32,500 nucleotides of DNA from NCBI GenBank assembly GCA_016946835.1, contig JACVTC010000113.1, forward strand, positions 50,001-82,500, written 5' to 3'. Under the pieces are notes generated by a model that saw only the letters and a list, made by a program, of their open reading frames with translations, made no database searches and had not been told where the DNA came from. The position numbers and the translations under genes are program-made. The stretch's first letter is position 1. Every line of letters begins with the position of its first letter. This DNA is from Neocallimastix lanati (nom. inval.) (taxonomy: Eukaryota; Neocallimastigomycota; Neocallimastigomycetes; Neocallimastigales; Neocallimastigaceae). This document shows, in pieces, positions 18,791-32,500 of the stretch.

Positions 18791-19072
18791 TACTAGAAAA
18801 ATAATATAAATTATTACAATTAAAAAAATAATAATAATAATAATGTAAATATATCTTATTTAAATATTTTTATTAATTTTAATAATTCATTTTTATAAAA
18901 AAATTTTTTGAAACCTTTTATCAATATTTGGTTATTTAATTTGTTTTATTTTTTAATTCATAATAATCATAATCTAATTATTAAGCTATTTTATATATAT
19001 ATATATATATTTCTATAATTTTATTATTAATGTACTATTAATTATAACTTAATTTACATTTTATTATTATTG

Positions 19073-19110
<38 letters not shown>

Positions 19111-20141
19111 TTTTTCTATATTTCAGTCTTTATTATTAAACATAAAGTTTATTTAGGAAAAAAAAATATTGTCTTTATGGAATTAATTAAAAATATTAAT
19201 GTAAAATATTTCATTTAAATAGTAATATTGTAATATATATTATGTTATAATAAAATTGATAGAAAATATTACGTATAATGAAAATAATAGTTAATTTTAT
19301 TAAATTTGAATTAATATCATAATAATCTAATAAATATTTTTAAATATATTACTATTGTAAATTAAGGATATATTAATTTAAAATTTTCAACATTTTCAGA
19401 TTATTATTTAGTATTTTTATTTCAATTTAATCTGGAGGTTTGTTGTATATGAACTTTTTTTTAAATTTATTTATGTAGTTTATTTTGAATATTACTTTTG
19501 TATTTCACATTATTATTTTAAAATATGATTATTATATTCAAATCGGACAAATAATATTTATTTTTTTTAAATGAATAAATAATTAAATAAAATTAAAAAG
19601 TTCGCAGCAATTGTGGCTATTAAAACAAAAAAAAAAAAAATTTCTTTTCTTATATTTTTTTTTTAATAAATATTAATATATATATATAATTATTTATTCC
19701 TAGTTCAAAAAAAATATATATATATATCTGTAAAATTCAATAATTTTTATTTAGGAATTAAATGCATTATAAACTTTAAAATATGTATATAATACTAATA
19801 TTGTTATTAGAAGTGGAAAAATTACAGAAAATTGTTCCAAATATTGTTCATGTTATTATTAAGGTATTCAATTATTTATCCTAATGGAAACATAAATGTT
19901 CCATTTTTTCTAATGTTTGATTAAATATTTAAATTTCATATATATATATATATATTCCTTATGGATTTTACTTTTAGATAAACTATCAATTATTCATAAA
20001 AATATGTATATATATATATATATATATACATTTCAAAAAATAATAATAATAATAATAAAAATCACTAGTTAAATATAAATTTACTTTTATATAAATAAAT
20101 AATTTTTATTTTATATTTCTATAATAAACTACTACTACCAC

Positions 20142-20282
<141 letters not shown>

Positions 20283-20327
20283 AAATATTATTGTAATATT
20301 ATTATTATTAGAATTACAATAATATTT
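20283..20327. repeat. 15-bp inverted repeat with 15-nt loop
   Basis: AAATATTATTGTAAT (20283-20297) is the exact reverse complement of ATTACAATAATATTT (20313-20327). It sits at the end of the (AAT)n tract. With only two G/C pairs it may be chance or a fold-back. Confidence 0.6.
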
Positions 20328-20556
20328 ATTTAATATATAATGCTCATGTTAGTTCAATTTTATAATATTTTTGGATAATTATTCAGAAAATAATGGAAAA
20401 TTAAATTTTTTAAATATTCTTAAATATGAAATATGAAATAATTATTAATCAAATTTATTTTTTAGAATATAAAGAGGGTAGTGTTAGGGTTAGTTGTCTT
20501 TTAAAAAAATATGTGTTAACATTTCATCGTTCAAAATATTAATAAAGTTCCATAAT

Positions 20557-20664
20557 TGAAATAATAAATACATTTAATATTAAAAAAAATAAATAAATAA
20601 TATGTAGTACAATACCAATGTAAAAATGTATTTATTTAGTAATTATTAATATTTTATTTTAAAC

Positions 20665-20701
<37 letters not shown>

Positions 20702-20884
20702 TTTCTTGATTTTTTCGATTTTTAAGTTATATAAAAAATTTACATTATTTAATAATGTAGATATATTATTTTAATATTTATTAATAAAAATATTATTTCA
20801 TAAACCCAATTGTTTAATTGAGTTTTGTACGTTCGAGTGTTTGTCTTCTTTATTTTTCATTTATTAATAAATTAAATTTTAACA
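20557..20884 (+). repeat. 5' LTR
   Basis: 328 bp, TG...CA. It is about 90% similar to the 3' LTR by eye; the main differences are homopolymer length and two small indels (ATTTAATAATGTAG versus GTTTAATGTAG; GTTTAATTGAG versus GTTTTTGTATAATTGAG). This divergence implies an old insertion. It ends in ...TTTTAACA and is followed by the candidate primer-binding site. Confidence 0.92.
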
Positions 20885-20906
20885 GATTAAGAGTCTCATT
20901 GACTCG
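20885..20906 (+). promoter_or_regulatory. Candidate primer-binding site: tRNA-Lys(CUU) anticodon-arm complement
   Basis: Directly after the LTR stands GATTAAGAGTCTCATTGACT. It lacks the TGG that pairs with an intact tRNA 3' CCA end. Its reverse complement contains TGAGACTCTTAATC, which as I recall is the anticodon stem-loop of eukaryotic tRNA-Lys(CUU), with C32-U33-CUU-A37-A38 followed by U39. A 5' tRNA half ending near nucleotide 39 would then prime at the LTR edge, as Drosophila copia does with initiator tRNA-Met. The match rests on memory of animal tRNA sequence. Confidence 0.55.
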
Positions 20907-20995
20907 TTATAATTTTATTTCGTTGAAAAATCATTCAATTTCAATTTTTAAATAAGTAAATAAAAAAAAAAAAATTAAAATATTTAAAATTCAAA

Positions 20996-21975
20996 ATGAG
21001 TAAAAATACTTTAAAACGATCAACAGAAAATGTTACTTCTAGTACCATTACTACTATGGATAATAATATTCCTCAAATCAAAACTTTTGATCCCTCTGTC
21101 CTAATAGGAAAAGTTATATATGAATTAGACAGTAATAGCATCATAACCTGCCAACTATTCATGAGAGATATCTTGCAATACTATGATCTCGAAGAATGGG
21201 TCGATATAGATCATACTCCAAAAGTTCCCATAGTTAGTGGAACAGAAAGTATAAGTGATTTAATTGCACCATATGAGTACAAAATGAAATATGGAGAATC
21301 AGTGACAAAAGAGGATTTAAAAACAGATGCCAGTTTAAAAAGTTTAATATGAAGCACGTTGTGACCAAAAATACAACAAGATATTCAGGATCCATCTCTT
21401 ACAGGTTATCAAATTTGGCAAACGTTACAATAAATTCATATTGGAGATGATTTGACTAGGAGAAATCAACTGAAACTAATGCTTTAAGTGTCAACCCCAA
21501 AACAAGCTTGTCAAGATTTTTAACAAAATTAAGCAAGAATATTAATATGATAGAATATATGAATGTTGTAGTTACAGATGAGGAAAAGAAATTACTATTA
21601 TTTAACTCTTAACCAGAAGAATATCAAAGCGTAAATATTTTTGATCAAAAAGACTGGAAAAGCTGTAAAGAATATACATTAGGGCTTGTAGAACGACTCA
21701 AGAAAGTCGAAGAAAGAAAAAAGGAAAGATGATAGGAATACAACATGTATTCAGCACTACGATCCAAAGCCAAGGAAAAGGAAAATGGAGGAAATCAAGA
21801 CTTTAGAAGATATCCTAAAAGAAATTATGAAAAAGGTAATGGAGAAGGTAGAAAAACTAATTCTATTATTGAATGTTTCTTTTGCTACAAATTTGGTCAT
21901 TTTGAAAGAGATTGCAAGATTAAAAGGAAGATGTCACAAGAATTCGCCAAGAAACAAGGGAGGCAAGGTAAATAA
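20996..21975 (+). pseudogene. copia gag, broken
   Basis: The frame opens at Met 20996 (MSKNTLKRSTENVTSS...) and stays open for 118 codons to a TGA at 21350-21352. Further gag-like sequence follows (DIQDPSLTGYQIWQTLQ, then DQKDWKSCKEYTLGLVERL) with several in-frame stops. A later piece (from 21745) carries a perfect CCHC zinc knuckle, CFFCYKFGHFERDC (21874-21915), followed by basic residues and a stop at 21975. Gag coats the element RNA and forms virus-like particles in an active element. The stops show long decay. Confidence 0.88.
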
Positions 21976-21984
21976 AAAACAAGC

Positions 21985-22861
21985 CAATATGACAATAACA
22001 GAAACAGACAATAATAAATTAAATCTTAGTGATTTATTTGTTCTGGATTATAACACTTCTTTTGAAAATCCATGTAGTTGCAATACAAAACAATGCAATA
22101 ATGTATTTAATAATAACATAACTAAAAATCATGTAGAATGTAGTTGGTGGACTCTAGATTCAGGTGCATCTAATCATATGACTCAAACCAAAAATATACT
22201 AATGAACGAAGAGGAACACGTGGAAGAGATAAATTATTCAAATGGGAATACAACCAACTCAACACACATTGGAGAGATACAAGGAAATATGAACAAAGAA
22301 TTATTAAAGGAAGTATTATATGTTCCAAATATTAAAAGAAATTTAATTTCGATTATTAAACTAGCAAGGGATGAATATGTAATAGTATTTATAAAAGAAT
22401 ATGATGATGTATATGCGTATATCCTAGATAAGTATTTTAATACAATTTCAAGAATTAAAGTTAGTAACAACGATGTTTTTGAAGTATGCATTAAAAGTAA
22501 TAATATACTATGCAATAACGTCAACCAAAGAAAATGATATTCTATGGCATCGAAGAATTGGGCACTTAACTTATGGAAACAAAGTAGATAAGTGTGAGAT
22601 CTGTATGCAAGCAAAAATGAAGAATGAGCCATATGGTAAAGCGCAGAATAATTCAAGAAAAATTCTTGAATTAGTACATATAGATCTTGTTGGACCGGTA
22701 CCACCATCAATTTACGGCAATTGCTATTTTGTGACTATTTTAGAAAAGTAAAAATTGAATACATAGAATCAAAGAATAATAAAGCAGATGGTCTGACAAA
22801 ATTTTTAAATAAATATAAAATGCAAAATTTTAGAAATAGTTTATTATACAAATATAAATAA
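21985..22861 (+). pseudogene. copia pol remnant: protease, integrase zinc domain, RNase H tail
   Basis: In a frame different from the zinc knuckle, the protease motif WWTLDSGASNHMTQ (~22147-22188) is present, followed by LKEVLYVPNIKRNLISI, both typical of copia. After another frame change comes LWHRRIGHLTYGN and then CEICMQAK, the HHCC integrase zinc site; the usual ~30 residues between the HH and CC parts are reduced to about nine. LELVHIDLVGPVPPS begins the integrase core, but the frame stops at YFVTILEK (22749-22751). The sequence then jumps, in another frame, to IEYIESKNNKADGLTKFLNK, the C-terminal end of copia RNase H, stopping at 22859-22861. The deletion joint is near 22745. Confidence 0.9.
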
Positions 22862-22883
22862 AAATTAATAATTAAGGGGAATG

Positions 22884-23219
22884 TGAAATAATAAATACTA
22901 ATATTAAAAAAAAAATAAATAAATAATATGTAGTACAAATATCAATGTAAAAATGTATTTATTTAGTAATTATTAATATTTTATTTTAAACAAAAAAAAA
23001 AATAAAAAAAAAATAAAAAAAAAAAAAATTTCTTTTCTTGATTTTTTCGATTTTTAAGTTATATAAAAAATTTACATTGTTTAATGTAGATATATTATTT
23101 TAATATTTATTAATAAAAACATTATTTCATAAACCCAATTGTTTTTGTATAATTGAGTTTCGTACGTTCAAGTGTTTGTCTTCTTTATTTTTCATTTATT
23201 AATAAATTATATTCTAGCA
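22884..23219 (+). repeat. 3' LTR
   Basis: 336 bp, TG...CA, ending in ...TTCTAGCA and followed by the target-site duplication CATAAT. Confidence 0.92.
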
Positions 23220-23225
23220 CATAAT

Positions 23226-23858
23226 TATAAAACCCAAATTACTAATTATTTATTTATTTATTATTTATTTATTTATTGCTTATTTATTTATTATCATAAC
23301 AAAGTTTTAATTTTATATAAATTTTAATTTTGTAAATGATTATTCATTATAATTCCATACAGTTGAATTTTTTTTAAAATAAAAAAAAAAAAAAGAAAAA
23401 AAGTTTATTTAATGGAATTAGAAAAATTAATAATGCTAAAACTATAATAAATAAAAACATTTTAAGAAACAAAATTTAAATTAATTGTTTGAATATAAAT
23501 GTATAATAAAACAATTAATATTTTTAATCATTATCTATTTCATTTTATTGATACAGTCTATATTCTGCATTTTTATATTCAATTAGAATTGTAAATGACG
23601 AAGTGTTTATGATTCTTTATTATATTCTTTATTAATTATAATTGTATATCTGCTTCAATTTATATATAATTATATAATTGATATAATTGATATAAAATAA
23701 TTACAATTCATCTATCTACATATATATACATGACTTTAATAAAAAAAAAAAATAAAATAAAAAATATAATAAAAATAATAAATATTATTTTATAATTATT
23801 GATATTATATATATATTACTGATTTAACCCTAAATTTTAATAATAAAATACGATAATA

Positions 23859-23904
<46 letters not shown>

Positions 23905-24857
23905 TTAAATATATAACTAAAATATATATATATATATATAATAAAAATAAATATTATTTTATAATTATGAATACTATATATTTTTCTAATAAAAGTTTTT
24001 TCTTTAAAATTATTTTTAAAAAAAAAAAAGATTATTTTTAAATTTCTTTAAAAAAAAATTTTTAAGCTTAAATTATTATTTATAATTAATTTTTAAGTTT
24101 AAAAAATTAATGTAATTAATAATTCTCAAAATTCTTTTTTTTTTTAAAAAAAAAAAAAAAGAATATACATTATGATCTTTAATTTTATTTATTTTATTTT
24201 TATTAATTAAAGAAGATTAAAAAAGCCCATTTACAAAATAACCCATGAATTATTAATTTTATATTATAAACATTATTTATCTAAATAATAGCATAATTTA
24301 TAAAATGTTTTAATTTTTAATATAATAAACTTTATTCTAACAAAATAAAATATAAATAAATAAAAAAAAAAAAAAAAAAAACTAAATTTAAAATTTATGA
24401 TGCATTCGAATTTACTATAGAAATAATATTATATGTGTAATAATTAACTAAAAGAAAAATAATATATATATTAAAAAATACTATTTAAAAATATATTTTA
24501 AAAATCAAATCATTTGTAACTTTATTTTTAAAAATTTTAATATGTATGAGACTAAATTAAAAGAATCAAAAACTTATTATTTTAATTTTAAATAGTCTTT
24601 TTGTTTTTTTTTTTTTTTTTTATTACTAATATTATTAATTTTTAAATTTTATTTCAAATAACTTTTATTATTACTTTTATTATGATTTTTATTCCCAAAT
24701 AATCTTTTATTATTACTTTTTTTATTTTATTATTTTTAGTCTCATTCTCTTAATAATTATTATATAATAAAATATATATATATCTATTAAGTTTGTTTTT
24801 TTTTTTTTGTTTTATTTTTTTTTTCTGTAATTTATACCTATCAAATATATTTTCAAT
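23226..24857. other. AT-rich intergenic spacer upstream of the second receptor
   Basis: Homopolymers (poly-A 23860-23902), TTTA and TA repeats. No exon, RNA gene or element end was recognised. The promoter of receptor B must lie at the right end, but no site can be distinguished. Confidence 0.5.
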
Positions 24858-32083
<7,226 letters not shown>

Positions 32084-32152
32084 TATACTAATAAGAAATG
32101 AAATTATTTAAAAACGTATATATATTTTATCTGAAATTAATATATAGATTTT

Positions 32153-32200
<48 letters not shown>

Positions 32201-32228
32201 AAAAATAAAAATAATATATGAAGATTTA

Positions 32229-32259
<31 letters not shown>

Positions 32260-32438
32260 AATAAAAAAAATAAAAATAAATATATATATATATATTATTA
32301 TTATTATTATAATTATAATTATTATTATATATTTCAAATTAATATTTTTTAAAATTTTTATTAAAATTTTAATATTACAATAATAATAAACAATATATTA
32401 ACATGAAATATCATATTTAGGTTTTCGTTTAACATGAA

Positions 32439-32500
<62 letters not shown>
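32084..32500. other. 3' flank of receptor B, AT-rich, ending in (ATT)n
   Basis: Holds poly-A runs (32157-32198 and 32230-32255) and TA repeats. A pure (ATT)n tract starts at about 32441 and runs off the window end. No gene was seen. Confidence 0.6.

Larger units (their letters stand above)
20557..23219 (+). mobile_element. Ty1/copia LTR retrotransposon, internally deleted
   Basis: Two similar LTRs (20557-20884 and 22884-23219) both start TGAAATAATAAATA and end in CA. The 6-bp sequence CATAAT stands directly before the first LTR (20551-20556) and after the second (23220-23225), as a target-site duplication. A polypurine tract (AAGGGGAATG, 22874-22883) abuts the 3' LTR. The interior reads gag, zinc knuckle, protease, integrase zinc domain and then the last ~38 codons of RNase H, which is the copia gene order. 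The integrase core, the reverse transcriptase and most of RNase H are gone. At 2.66 kb it is roughly half the usual size. All frames carry stops or shifts, so the copy cannot move by itself. Confidence 0.93.

Noticed and set aside
19811-19864. Possible 54-nt exon (EVEKLQKIVPNIVHVIIK) between TTAG and GTATTC
   Set aside because: No neighbouring exon in a matching frame, and the length is easily reached by chance.
20481-20493. GTGTTAGGGTTAG, telomere-like
   Set aside because: Fewer than two TTAGGG units, so not an interstitial telomere.
22234-22710. 158-residue minus-strand open frame
   Set aside because: It is the antisense of the copia protease/integrase region, where the plus strand has clear motifs.

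Overview
The window looks like nuclear DNA of a flagellated, extremely AT-rich lower fungus, most likely an anaerobic gut fungus (Neocallimastigomycota). The reasons are: very high AT with A/T homopolymers up to about 56 nt and many (ATT)n and (TTTA)n tracts; short GT-AG introns in every gene; a flagellar axoneme gene (SAXO type), which argues against the similarly AT-rich but non-flagellate Dictyostelium; and class C GPCRs of a kind common in gut fungi. This assignment is inference. All exon models were read by eye and have no transcript support.

Layout: 1-3955 is a retroelement-rich zone. It holds low-complexity DNA, a ~380-bp tandem duplication, and a 5'-truncated LINE (2211-3889) with a poly(A) tail and a 14-bp target-site duplication. 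3956-6308 is AT-rich spacer with a decayed MULE-type transposase fragment (minus strand, ~4061-4330) and a less AT-rich island with a 58-residue open frame (5025-5201). 6309-14124 is a 22-exon gene for a secreted/membrane chimeric receptor. 16130-18277 is a 6-exon SAXO-like axonemal microtubule protein, followed by an orphan coding-like exon (18642-18790). 20557-23219 is a Ty1/copia LTR element with both LTRs and a target-site duplication, but with broken gag/pol and a large internal deletion. 24858-32083 is a second 22-exon receptor, paralogous to the first and in the same orientation.

The two receptors are the main content. Each has a signal peptide, a long Asn-rich region resembling a right-handed beta-helix, a C-rich EGF-like module and a class C (family 3) seven-helix domain. 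No Venus-flytrap ligand domain is visible. The exon models of the two genes were built separately and agree exon for exon: 11 of 22 exons have identical length, including 27-, 36-, 47- and 51-nt exons, and all other pairs differ by multiples of 3. All 21 intron phases are therefore conserved although the intron sequences are unrelated. The receptors probably sense something outside the cell, perhaps surface polymers or sugars, and signal through G proteins. The SAXO protein would serve the zoospore flagellum. Nothing shows that these genes work in one pathway.
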